A DNA stretch of 64,000 bases from Podospora bellae-mahoneyi (lineage: Eukaryota; Ascomycota; Sordariomycetes; Sordariales; Podosporaceae), in contig NC_085883.1 in assembly GCF_035222275.1 (NCBI RefSeq), positions 3,596,001 through 3,660,000 of the forward strand, written 5' to 3'. Below the pieces are notes generated by a model. That model did not search any database and had not been told where the DNA came from. It worked only from the letters and a program-made list of their open reading frames with translations. Both the position numbers and the translations under genes were made by a program. Shown here one piece after another: positions 43,568-54,529 of the stretch. How positions within the stretch are numbered: position 1 is the stretch's first letter; every line of letters begins with the position of its first letter.

Positions 43568-44587
43568 TCGGCGGCGGAGTGGTGTGCCGCACTTGTAGCC
43601 CCGAGACGATGCGGAAAAACAAACTACATGTATAGCGAAGTATTGTTGGGTGATTTCGTCTGTCAGATCCTTGGCGATATAGAGGAGAAGCTCCTCAGGT
43701 AGTCAATATAATGGGCTCCTGATGTAGTTGATGAACTGTCGTCGATACCACGATGGATCGTACTCTGGAACAGTTGGTATCTTGGTGGGTTCCATCAGTT
43801 CACATGTCGTCGAAGTTGCCGTTTGAAATTGCAAGCTGGCGTGGTTATGGCTAGGCACAATTGCTGGTGCTACATGCAAACCAGCCATGATGTACAAGAT
43901 ATGAAAGGTTGATAAGGTTGTTGTCGGCTGGTCAGCGGCAGGTTGTAGACCTTATAATGTGGTGGGAAAAGTGTCTGTTAGTCATCTGCGTAAAAAGGTT
44001 AACAAAGTTCAGCCACGAGCCATATACTACAATGACTCAGGAAACTTGGTAGATAACTGTTTCAATTCACCCTGTCCACATACTGGCCAAAAAAGCCTCT
44101 TGCTGTAAGGTAGACTGGAAAGGCGCCCAAGCCCTGCGCCCACAGAAGGGCTGGAGTAGGACAACGTCAATGGAACAGTGAAGAGCGATTGGAAACAGCA
44201 ACCAACTGGCCACGGAGCGACCACTTATGCTCAGTGCAACTCAAAACTTTAACTATTGCTACCTAGGGTATTCTATTTACAAAAACCTTTCTGTTAGTCA
44301 TCATCATTGGCAAGAGCAAAAAGTTAAGATAGAAACATATAGGGGAAGTAGTCTAACTAAGGTTGGCAATCTTGGTGGTATATTAATTGACACTGACATA
44401 AATTGGTATCACTGATACCAATCTATGATGAGAGGACACAATTCTTTCCGTGATGCCTGTACAATCCAAAGAGCAATCCTTCCCTCAGCAAGGCAAGGGA
44501 CCCTTTGATCAGACTAACATAAGGTACAAAATGGCAGAAGCCGTTTTCGGCGTTAATCAAAGAGGGAGTCTTTCCTTGGAGCTTTAG
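43568..44587. other. AT-rich intergenic stretch
   Basis: About 1 kb between a decayed gene and the Ctr gene, both on the minus strand. 44225-44430 is distinctly AT-rich compared with the window. A minus-strand frame at 43703-43897 is too short to call. A perfect palindrome lies at 44402-44422. Confidence 0.45.
44402..44422. repeat. 21-base palindrome
   Basis: ATTGGTATCA and TGATACCAAT flank a single C: 10-base arms, perfectly inverted. It lies in AT-rich noncoding DNA 166 bases beyond the stop of the Ctr gene. Could be a protein-binding site or chance. Confidence 0.8.
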
Positions 44588-45219
44588 CTAACATTCATCT
44601 TCATCTTGGTGTCCGCCGTTGTTATCCTTGGCAGCGGTGAACAGGAAGGTCCCAGCAAATACACCTATCAATACGGCAAGGAAGTATCCGACGTTCATCG
44701 TCATCACAGCCAACATTCTGGAAAGATATACACAGGTCAGCCCCAGACTCAAAGATGGGCCAGTAGATATATGAGCACTTACACGAGATATGCATGACCT
44801 GCTATGGCCATATCGAAGCCTGCCCTCGCGAGTCTCAGTGAAGGTGGTGTGTCGAGCCAATAGCTTCGCAAACCCATTAGGATTATCCCGGCACCGCTGA
44901 CAGGTTTGACAGGCTGTGCAAGTGTTGGTCTTGCAATGCTGGAGCCGGAGCCATGTATGTGCTCGTCAGTCTCCTCGTCGCCGCCAACTTTGTGTCGGTG
45001 GTATGCTGGGTACGACGACTTCCTCCCCCAGCTTGCGCGCTCAAGAGTGTGCCGGATGGCCATCAACACACGTGTCCACGCAGCAAGAACCACGAGAAAG
45101 ATGCACGTTGCCGCGTAGTCGCCTGCGTTTTGGGGTTGCCACGAGGCCCAAAACAGTGGCGTTGATGTCGACAGAACGAACGTCATAGGCATCGTTGACA
45201 CGGGACCCTCGTGATGCAT
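44588..45219 (-). CDS. Ctr-family copper transporter
   Basis: Two exons (45219-44783, 44717-44588; 65-base intron, donor GTAAGT) give 188 residues. The short N-terminus has a Met/His pair (MHHEGPVSTMPM) and leads to helix 1 (DYAATCIFLVVLAAWTRVL). A hydrophilic loop of about 70 residues follows, with HIHGSGSS. Helix 2 carries MLAVM (the MxxxM motif, residues 147-151) and helix 3 carries GVFAG (GxxxG, 164-168). These are the defining elements of Ctr trimeric Cu(I) channels. The tail ends in an acidic Cys (DNNGGHQDEDEC). The sparse Met motifs in the N-terminus suggest a lower-affinity or vacuolar type (Ctr2-like). Copper supply would matter for the AA11 enzyme encoded nearby, though they are not adjacent. 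Confidence 0.88.
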
Positions 45220-46528
45220 CTTTTCCGAGCTTGTGCTGGATAGAGTTGATCAAGATCGTAGCAGGTATTTCGATCGGGACGTGAAGGCGTGGAGGAGTCC
45301 CGTCGGGGCGCCTGGGCGCATCCCATATCATAATGAGTCTGGGACAGACGGGATGACTTGTTATCTGGTGAGACTTGAAACTTCCCGGTTGGCAGTCGGT
45401 CCCTGTCGAGAGGGTACCCGACTGCTTACGACCCACGCATCTTCGTTTGCCTCTTCGTTGAGCAAGTTGTTTCCAGAGTCCACTTTCAGGCCACCGGCAT
45501 GCCATGCTCGCAGGGAACTACCTCACATGATATGATAGGTGCGAGGGCAGAGAAACACGCAGGCCAGTGTCATTCGGGACGAAGTCTTAGGAAGGGGGGG
45601 CACAGTCAGCTCCTCTGCGTAGTATGTGCCTTCATCGGAAAGCTGTGTACCTTGCTGGCTGGCAAAGGCCTCGGTTAGAGCGCAATTGAGCACTTTATTA
45701 TGCAGGGGTTTGCCCGATGGCCCCCCAATCCCCTTTCTCGTGGTGCAGGCAGGCTCCGAGTAGAATCGCTAAGGAGTTATAAACCACTGTTAGCCACAGA
45801 ATGTCCAAAGAAACACCGAAGACTGCTGGCCGAGTCTTTGAGACAGTTCGTGACAGCTTGATAGGTGTCAGCCAACAAGAGGAGACTATATTCAGATCCA
45901 GCCATGTCTGGCACCAGGTTATTTCACTCAATCGACGTCCGCACGTCATCTGGCTTGAGTCCCTTGTTGAACAACTGCAGCAGACTGAATTGATGATAAG
46001 CCCTCGATTCATCTTCATCATTTCACGTGGCAGCCGAGAAGCCAGCCCTCTCAAGCTGCACAGTACAGGCCCAGACGTATTGCTAGCAAGGCGAGCAGGC
46101 GGCTCACGTCCGTATCATTCAACCGAAAGCTTCGACTCCAGGTGCCATCAGGCGGCAGTTCTCGGGGTGCTGCTCATTATCAGGGGAAAGGCCCTCCATT
46201 TGACTGATTAATTTGGATGAGAGTTTTGAGCTCAGATGACGAGTGAGAAAACAAGGCTGCGATGGAAACACCACACACACATCCACAGCTGCTGCCAGCT
46301 GGGGGATGTGTGCCAAGCCTTGTCTGATGTGGGCTGAACTCGAACCAAAGCCCTCCCTCGATTCCCCCACTTCAGGGTGCATCCAAACAACAACAACATC
46401 AACACCGTCGCATGTTTTGGTCCCCATTCTTGCCAAGTATCTTTGCCATCCCAACAACAGCTTGTATCCGGTCTGGGACCGGAGAATATAGATATCAAAA
46501 CACACACCCAACTCTTTTCTTATTCACC
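45220..46528. promoter_or_regulatory. Divergent promoter region
   Basis: 1.3 kb between the Ctr gene (minus) and the coiled-coil protein gene (plus). Open frames are short and without family features. The last 170 bases are A/C-rich leader-like sequence with CAACAACAACATCAAC near 46386. Confidence 0.5.
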
Positions 46529-47668
46529 ATGGACCAAGATCAGTTCGGCGGCCGCACCGATGATGACCTCTTTGCCGACGATATCGAACCAGTCTCGTAC
46601 GAGGGAGAGGCCATCGACCCCCCGCCGGTGACCACCTCCAAGCCAGAGTCCGCCGAGGTTCCTCAACAACCAGCGGCAGAGGTTATACCAGACCCTCCTG
46701 TTCGCGCACAACTCGGGGGACTAGCCCAGTCAAGACATAACTACCCAGACAGATCCCGCGCATCCAACAACAAGAGCAACGACAACAGGTCTTTTACCAA
46801 GGCACCATCTGCTTCGGCGCCCTCGAATACCACCAATACACCGGCGAACGCACCGTCGGGTCCGAAAAGCTATGTCCACAGGGGGAAATTGAAGCCAAAC
46901 AACAACACCGCCGCGGCGAGCGATATCCGCACGCTGAGTGGCGGTATGCAACGCTCCAGGATGAGTCAGGCTGAGTCCGACAAGATGATGGAGGAGAAAA
47001 GACTTGCTTCTGTTGAGAAGGAGCGGAAGTTCCAACGGATCAAACAGGATGAGGAGGAACACGCCATTGCTGTTGCCAAGGGCGAAGAAGAGGCATTGAA
47101 GCGCAAACAGCAGGAGGCTGCTGGCCTGAGAAAACGCAAGCCGAGAGATGGGCCCAAGCCGAAGCCGGCGCCGGTGGAGAGAAACAAGTATGATGCAGAC
47201 CGGATGCAAAACAAGGGTCGTAAAGGGACGAGAGCACCATGGGACCAAGACAAGGTGGATTTAGATCAAGCGGACGCCTTCAGAAAGGGGGCGAATCGCG
47301 AAGTAAAGGGATCAACAGGATCAGGGTTGGGAGCAAGCAGGTATGCTTCCCAGGAGCCTAGCCGTGAACATGTCGACCAAGAAAGCGATGCATTTGGAAA
47401 ACACAGCTCTAGGCAGAACAAACAAGGGAGGACCTTGTTCGAAGCGGACGACGCATACAGACAAAAGCAGGAGGCGTTTAGACAAAACAAGGGCGGACAT
47501 CAGCCCTCGGCCGTGTCACAACCGCTCACAACTAAGTCAACTCAAAAGCCCAAGCCAACTGAGGACTTTCCAGTGCTACCGTCGTCAGGCCCTACCGCTA
47601 CAAACACGGTGGTCAGTCCCAGTTGGGTGAAGCCGGTTGGAGATTGGGCTGAGGACGTTGAAGGGTAG
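46529..47668 (+). CDS. Charged, coiled-coil conserved fungal protein
   Basis: Single exon of 379 residues starting at an ATG in good context (CACCATGG). The acidic N-terminus (FGGRTDDDLFADDIEP) is followed by an Asn/Ser/Pro-rich part. YVHRGKLKPN and RTLSGGMQRSRMSQAESDKMMEEKR lead into a Glu/Lys-rich coiled coil, then a basic patch (RKRKPRDGPKPKP) and RNKYDADRMQNKG. The end is WVKPVGDWAEDVEG. The makeup recalls RNA- or ribosome-associated Stm1/SERBP-like proteins, but the match is compositional. It is intact and sits beside other housekeeping genes. Function not assigned. Confidence 0.75.
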   Translation: MDQDQFGGRTDDDLFADDIEPVSYEGEAIDPPPVTTSKPESAEVPQQPAAEVIPDPPVRAQLGGLAQSRHNYPDRSRASNNKSNDNRSFTKAPSASAPSNTTNTPANAPSGPKSYVHRGKLKPNNNTAAASDIRTLSGGMQRSRMSQAESDKMMEEKRLASVEKERKFQRIKQDEEEHAIAVAKGEEEALKRKQQEAAGLRKRKPRDGPKPKPAPVERNKYDADRMQNKGRKGTRAPWDQDKVDLDQADAFRKGANREVKGSTGSGLGASRYASQEPSREHVDQESDAFGKHSSRQNKQGRTLFEADDAYRQKQEAFRQNKGGHQPSAVSQPLTTKSTQKPKPTEDFPVLPSSGPTATNTVVSPSWVKPVGDWAEDVEG

Positions 47669-47997
47669 GTAAACGTCGTCTATGAGGTTGGATACAGCGG
47701 CATTGGATATAACACTCTTTCTGGAAACAATCGACGGCGTCCATTTTATTTGCGGACATTCTACCTCCTAAATTCCTTCAAGGTGCTCTACATGCTCTAC
47801 ACACCGCTTGGAGTTTTCGCTGATGTTCATCTTGGGTGATTCTTGCCAAGCAGGACATGCGCCGGACTTGAGTGCTGTTTTGCATCGAACCGTGGTAAAG
47901 CTTGCGTAGTGGCAAGTATGAACACCCGAGAATGGTTCAGGCGATTATTGGACCAACTGTTCTATTATTCGCATAGTGCCAAGGCCCCTCTACGTCT
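47669..47997. other. Convergent 3' region
   Basis: 329 bases between the stops of the coiled-coil gene and PIG-T. Nothing coding was seen. Confidence 0.5.
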
Positions 47998-49962
47998 TCA
48001 CTCCTTCAAAGCTCCCTCTATGCTTTGGGCCGTGTCAACGGTCTCAAGCTTGTCAGGTTTTGTGCCTGATTCATCTGAGGCGTTGCCAGTCTTGCCCTTC
48101 TTGAGCTTTTCCACCAACAAACCAACACGCCCCTGAATCCTCTTCTTGAGCGCAGCCAGACCCACCTCAGGCCCTTCATCCGCAGCCACGAACCTCCTCA
48201 CCAGGATATTGAACACGCCTCCAAATGCCAGTGCGATAGCTGTAGAAGTAAAAATGATAACGTTATATGGCATGCTGAAATCCGGGGTCGGCAAACTGCA
48301 CAACAAGGACGTGGTTCGGAGGTTGTAGGCAGCCGGGCTCAAAATGGTAATGACGGCAGCCGCAACATCAAACCCTCTGTTGGCATCCGGGGGGTATTCG
48401 GTATATCGGAGAATGGATTTCTCAAAGTCGTAAGTCAAGAAGACGGTGGATGCTGGCGGGACGCGCATGCGCACTTCAAGCTGCGTGCCTCTTGCGCGGT
48501 CGACAGCCGGGCGATAGTAGACCTCCTTGATCAAGGAGTCGTCCTTGGCGGTCTGCCCCTGAATACGAGCGGACATGGTGTGCAGGTAGATGCGCATGAA
48601 CCACGGAAGGGACTCCATGTAGACAAACTCGACTTCCGTGTCGGGACTTGGGTTGTGTAGGATGGTTTGCACACCACCGCGTTCCTGGCCATGGCCCGTG
48701 AAGCTGCGCTCGGCGTATAGCAATGGAGTCTCTGGTTTGACGACAACAGCTGACTCATCTTCCGGGGCCGGCAGCACAATCTCGAAATCAACGTCTGGCT
48801 GGATCTCAAAGCAGCGCGAAACCCGGTCGAGATTCTTCTTTTCGAGGACGCCATTGGAGTGAAAAACGCTGCGCGAATCCGGAACATGGAGGCAAACCGG
48901 TGGAACGGCTGGGTCTGTCAAGGGGCATGTTCCCTTCATCGTTCTGCCAAAGATTTGGGACAGCGTCCAGTCTTGGTTGGCTTGGTGATCGGTCGGAAAG
49001 CATGTGTCGGGCGCGTGGTACGATTTCGAGGTATTGCAGGGGAGCTCATGGCCGGGAGGGGGCCTAGGAATCGGGTTACCTGGACCATGTTAGCGAATGA
49101 CAGTCCCTCGAAATCAGGGAAAGCCCATACCCCTCGGCCGTTTGGACCGGTCAATATCAAGGACCATATCTATGGTCAGCTCGATCTGCAAGACGCACTC
49201 TGCACCGGCGGGGCAGATAGGCTTGACATCAATAGCCATGCTCTGCCATGAGGCATCAAACAGCTTGTGTCCATCGAGCAGGGTGGCAATGCCCGCCTTG
49301 CCCTTGCATGGTAGAAGCTTCAGGAAAGGGGTAAGGTTCTCGGTACACACCACCTCATGGGGCAGAACGCCATAGAGCAAATGTGTGTCAGCGGCAGTCA
49401 TATTCGGATGGTCGCCCTCGGGCTGGAAGGACATAACGGGTCGGGTGGTTCGGGTGCCATCGATGAAGTTGAGCGAGGCGCAAAAGAGGCCAGAGAGCGC
49501 ATTCGTCAGCGTCAGCCATTTGTGATCGGCCCTGTAGCCCAAAGCTGTCAGTTCGTGGGAGCGAAACGGAAATCACTGTGAAGAGTCATACTCCTCGTCC
49601 GTTGCAGCTTGTAGCCAAGCCCACAGCTCGACGCCTGTTCCCCCTTCCCTGGTGCCGCCCCATGGTCTCGCGCCCCAGCTCTCGGAATCCCACCTCCCCA
49701 GGCCAAACCTCAGGTGCAGCTCTTGGGTGCCGGCATGTTGGAGAATTTGTCCAAGCGATCGAGGGAAGAATCGGAAGTTGTGCGCTTCAAACTCGGAGAG
49801 CGAAGTGTTGGATCGGAAATTGAAGCTTGCTAAAAGTGCCGACAGAGGCAGTGGTCGGAGGACGAGCTGTTCGTGGTAGTCTGCCGCGGCGGCGGATGCT
49901 GAAGAAAGAAGAGAGGAAAAGGAAACGAACGAGAGCAAAGCGAAGGAAAATAGTTGACGCAT
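47998..49962 (-). CDS. GPI16: GPI transamidase subunit PIG-T/Gpi16
   Basis: Three exons (49962-49577, 49531-49131, 49079-47998; introns of 45 and 51 bases) give 622 residues. The signal peptide (MRQLFSFALLSFVSFSSLLSSASA) precedes YHEQLVLRPLP and FEAHNFRFFPRSLGQIL. The family motifs WTLSQIFGRTMKGTCPL and LPWFMRIYLHTM follow, and one C-terminal membrane helix (VIIFTSTAIALAFGGVFNIL) is followed by a short Lys-rich cytosolic tail. PIG-T is an ER membrane subunit that stabilises the transamidase attaching GPI anchors to proteins. It is essential in yeast. The first in-frame Met would lie at 50028, but 49962 gives the signal peptide. Two predicted GPI-anchored proteins (AA12-like, aspartic protease) are encoded in this window. 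Confidence 0.94.
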
Positions 49963-50427
49963 TTTCCAAACAATCACGGCGGTCCGTCCATTGGCGCCGG
50001 GCAACACATAAGGTACAAGAGAAGACAAAAAGTTTGATGTATTTCAGGGACCAAGAAGCCAGTGCATCGTGGGTGTGTGTCTTAGCTGTCGCGACGCACG
50101 CACGAGATGACGGCCACTGTCAGACACCGAGCGGCGCCCAGGGGTCAATTAGAGCCCCATAGTAACGGGTGGACCCCACATCTCCCAGCGTGTTGCATTT
50201 TCCAGCAACGGCAGCCTTGCAGCGCGGCTGAACTCAACCATCAATTTATTTTCCAAAAAGCATCCCAGCCACACCTTGACGTCGACATCAGCGCAGCATA
50301 CAAACCAATAACCAGTTGTCAGCGCTTTGCATCGCTATTTTTCTGATACCTGAACCTCGCGTCACTTACAACATTCAATCTTTCCCATTATATTTTTGCC
50401 TGTCTGTTCCCAAAGCCGGCCGGAACC
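49963..50427. promoter_or_regulatory. Divergent promoter of PIG-T and LUC7
   Basis: 465 bases between two head-to-head housekeeping genes. No clear motif; short frames only. Confidence 0.5.
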
Positions 50428-51373
50428 ATGGCAGCTGAACAACGAAAGCTTCTTGGTCAGTCCTCATCCCGTCCTATCGCTATTCTTCCTTGCCTCCCTC
50501 CATGTCACTAACTCTCCTTTAGAGCAGCTGATGGGCTCCAACCTCACCACCCGCGCCGCCCAGCTTCCCCTAACCGACCCAAAAGTCTGCCGATCCTATC
50601 TCGTCGGCACCTGTCCCCACGACCTCTTCACCAACACAAAGGCAGATCTTGGCCCCTGCCCTCGCGTCCACTCCGAGCCGCTCAAGCAAGAGTACGACTC
50701 CCTCCCAGAACCCGAAAAGAAGAAACTCGGCTTCGAGCACGACTACCTGCGCGACCTGTCTTCGCGAATCGATGCCTGCAACCGTAACATCGACACACTC
50801 CAGCGACGCTTAGAAAAGACGCCTGATGAAGTCCGGCAAACCAACGCGCTGTTGAAGGCTATCTCTGACCTCGGCTCAACAATCGCGAATGGCCTCCTGG
50901 AGGTGGAGATTCTGGCTGAAACGGGAGAAGTAGGAAGAGCTTACGACGAGTACTACAAGGTTCGACACGCCCAAGCGGCCAAGGCAGACAAAGAGAAGGA
51001 GCTTAAGGCGCTGAGTGAGACGTCTGGGCCCTCGGGACATCAGAAGCTACAGGTGTGCGATGTGTGTGGTGCCTATCTCAGCAGGCTGGACAATGACAGG
51101 CGTTTGGCCGATCACTTCTTTGGCAAAATGCACTTGGGCTTCGCCCAGATGAGAAAGGCGTACGAATCTTTCCCCAAGGAAATGAGAGGGAGGTACCAGG
51201 GCGGCGGCGGAGGTGGCGGCGGGCATGGAAGAGGAGTGCAGCAAATGGACGACGATATGGGCCATGTTCCCACGGGGCCGGGAGGAGGATTCGGTGATGG
51301 CTGGAATAAGGGGCCACGAGGCCCCCGTGCCGGCGGAGGATTCCGTCCGAGAGGGCCAAGAAGAGGGTGGTAG
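50428..51373 (+). CDS. LUC7: U1 snRNP-associated protein Luc7
   Basis: Two exons (50428-50455, 50523-51373; 67-base intron after the ninth codon) give 292 residues. MAAEQRKLLEQLMG is the standard Luc7 start. The first zinc finger is CCCH-type (VCRSYLVGTCPHDLF...CPRVH) and the second C2H2-type (QVCDVCGAYL...HFFGKMHLG), with a coiled coil between (residues about 85-195). The C-terminus is Gly/Arg-rich (RGPRAGGGFRPRGPRRGW), as in many fungal forms. Luc7 binds the U1 snRNP and affects 5' splice-site choice. The tiny first exon is a typical placement for this gene. Confidence 0.96.
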
Positions 51374-51802
51374 TTTGTTTTGCAGGACGCCCGGTCGTAT
51401 TTTCATTCTTTGGCTAAGACTGTTACTGCAGGTTGCATTGGCAAGGCGTTTTGGAGTTGTACAGATGTTGCGTTCTGGGCACAATTTGATTTCATTGGTT
51501 GGAATTGTCTCGGCTATGGTCTCACAGATGGCCACACACAAAGGCCTCGCCCCAACCAACATAAGACAGAATTATGTGTAAGAAAAACATGTTGAGCGCC
51601 TAAATATATCCAGCTGCTTCATCTCACATTTTTTTCTTCTGGCGAGCAGCTGCCTTCCCAAGCTCAACGCGGATGATTTTGTCTAAAGTCAGCATGAAAC
51701 CCACATGGGATGTGATGGGCATGCATTATTAGTTCTTTCATTGTGTCTACGCACTGCTTGCTTTAGACTTGTACATGGCTTGTTCCACCGGATAAACTCC
51801 CC
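51374..51802. other. Intergenic
   Basis: 429 bases downstream of LUC7 and upstream of the HET relic. A minus-strand-looking fragment near 51640-51780 (lysine-rich if read leftward) has no supported frame. Confidence 0.4.
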
Positions 51803-54228
51803 ATGACCACGATAACTGTTGCACTGGCACCGGTGGCTGAGCAGGAGCAGCACTCTGGGCTAGAAGAGCCCTGTGAAGAGGAGGAGCAACGACAGGAAGA
51901 AGACTTTTATGAGGCGAACGAGGCTAATAAGCAGGAAAACCCCAATAAGAAAGAGGGGCTCTGTGATGAAGAGTCGTGTAAAGAGGAAGACCCAGAGAAG
52001 AAACAGAGAGAAAAGAGGGGACAGAGGGAAAAGAAGAGACAGGAGCCTGACTGGGGTCCCGTATTCGACCGTCGATATTACGGTTTATCAACACTATTAC
52101 AACACCCAACCGACGAACCTTCTGGCCTCTTGCCTGCACAGACAACCTTTCAATACAAACCTTTGGACCCACCCAAACAAGAATTCAGATGGATCTCTCT
52201 CCTACCGGCCGAATTCGAAGACGACATCTTCATCTCGATAGTACACGAGGAGTTTGCTATTGCGCCTAAAGTAGATTACATCGCGTTATCCTACGTCTGG
52301 GGCTCTTAGGAAAACCCACAGCCTGTCTTCGTCCAAAACTGCTGGGCACCGAACTATGAAGAGGTTGACCCTAACCACAACATCATCATGGTGACGCAAA
52401 ATCTCGAGATCGCACTCCGACACCTTAGGGACAAAGAGGAATGGATATCCATGAGGATTGACGCCATATGCATTGACCAGCAAAATGTAGCAGAACGTAG
52501 CCATCAAGTGGCGTTTATGGGTGAAACCTACCGCAAGGCCGCCAAGACATATAATGGGTTGGTCCATTCGCAGATGACAGCGACGAGGCGATGGAATGGG
52601 TCGACCTGATCGGTGGTAGCATAAATGTCGATTGGGGCGATGAGATGATGAAGACCACAGACTTGTTGGAGAAGACAAAGTACGCGCCCATGGCAGATGC
52701 ATCGGTACCCTATGAATTCGAATGGCCCTGGCCGTTATTGAACCTGTGTCACTTCACCAACAGGGAGTACTTCACAAGGCTATGGGTACGGCAGGAAGTG
52801 AAACTGTCACAGAACAAAGTGCTTGTCTGCGGGTTTAAGCACCTCGATTGGCACTTTTTCGCGACTTTTCCCCGCTGGATGGCAGTGAAACCCTACACCT
52901 GCGTGGATAAATATAGAGTATGGACCCAGGAGATGGACAAGAAGTATAAGGAGGGCAGCGAGTTGGTCTGTAACATTTGTGCGAAATTGTATGATGGCGC
53001 CTTCTTGTCCTTTGACCGGCTTCGGTTCGATAACAGCAAGCTGAACTGGAAAGATCCCAGGGACGCAATCTACGCCAACCTGGGCCTGCTCCCACCCGAG
53101 TACCGCCAGTTGGGAATCAAGCCGGACTACGACAAAAACCCGGCGACTATCTTCACCGATTTTGCGGTTCGAGTGGCCACCAAGCTGCGGAGTCTGGGGT
53201 TCCTTGAATCCTGTGATCGCTCTGCCATTGAATTGGACAGCCTCCCTAGCTGGGTCCCTGACTGGTCATCGCCCATGAGGATGGCAGCGGATTCAGAAAA
53301 TATCTGGAGCGCCTCTGCTTGGATATCAGCCCAGGTCGAATACGTGGGCGATGGCGTGTTGACGGCCAACGGTGTACCAATCTCAGAAGTTCAAAGGGTT
53401 GACCGCTGGGAGGATGAAAGATCTTACGATGGCCAGCCCTACATGGTATTCGACTGCATCCGGTCCTGGTGCAAGCATGTACCTGACAACTATGATGAAC
53501 AAGAATGGTTCTTGCCAGGCACCGGTCTGACGTGGTTGGAGGCCTGGTGTAGGCTTTTCCTGTATGGCAATCTCAGCGAAGTTTTCAAGGCTGGGCAAGA
53601 GACAATGGTTCACAGACCTGACTTGTTCTCGTTACAAGAAGCCAAAGAACTCATGCTCATCATTTGGAAAGCACGGTCCTTCCACGAGATATGGTGTCTC
53701 TATGATCCGACATGGCAACGCATGGAGAGGTTCCTGTCCAAGATTGGCGACAGGATGAAAGGCAGATCTGTTTTTCGGACAGTAGATCGGGATATTGGAG
53801 TAGCATCTTCCTCGGTAAAGGCTGGCGATATGGTATGTGTGCTTTTGGGTTGTCAGGTGCCGGTTGTTTTGACACCTAAAGTAAGGGATGGTTCATCTCC
53901 CGACGAGCAAAATCAGTAGCAGGTATCAGGAAGCTGCTTCGTTGTTGGGTTGATGGATGGCGAAGCTATCACGGGAGCATTGCCAGAACACTACCGAACT
54001 GTCGACTGGAGATATCGCAAGGACGTGCTTCCCGAAAATAAAATCAATAAGTTTCGTTCTGGTCTACGTAATGACGAATACAGAACACTGGAAACCGATC
54101 CGTCACAAGTTTTAGAGGAATGCGGTATCCCCTGTATTAGATACGAAAGGGAACCACACCTGCTCGAGGTCTCACCGGATGCGTTGCGGGATGTAGGGAT
54201 AAAACTGCAGCAATTTACGCTCGTTTAA
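51803..54228 (+). pseudogene. HET-domain (heterokaryon incompatibility) gene fossil
   Basis: The locus carries a Glu/Lys-rich N-terminal extension, then the HET domain hallmarks in order: DYIALSYVWGS, WISMRIDAICIDQQN, FTRLWVRQEVKLS and the later DPRDAIYANLGLLPPEY, followed by a C-terminal part with GLMDGEAITG. HET domains trigger cell death when incompatible strains fuse and are present in many fast-evolving copies in Sordariomycetes. The copy is broken, with about three breaks, and cannot give a full-length product. Long well-preserved stretches point to recent loss. No transposon insertion was seen. It sits next to the intact LUC7 gene. Confidence 0.75.
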
Positions 54229-54529
54229 GGAGCTAGCTACCTTCGATCTGATCTTAACAACAATGGAATCGATGCAAATAAGCTTTTAGTTGTTATTGAT
54301 GAACTATATGGTATGTTAAACATACCTTGCCTTAGTCAGAACATCTAAATTAAAAATGGGCGAGGTATCGAAAACAACGCACACAGATGGGTCTCATAAT
54401 GCCCCTCTAGCTCATCTCATCCTACGAACACTGGGGACGTTGGTATGAATGCCCCGAAACCGCCCCCGTCTCCTATCCAAAACCTATATCCCGCAACTCG
54501 TCACCTGCAACCTCACGTCAGCATAGCAT
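54229..54529. other. Convergent 3' region
   Basis: 301 bases between the HET fossil and the stop of a minus-strand gene. AT-rich near 54240-54360. Nothing coding. Confidence 0.45.
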
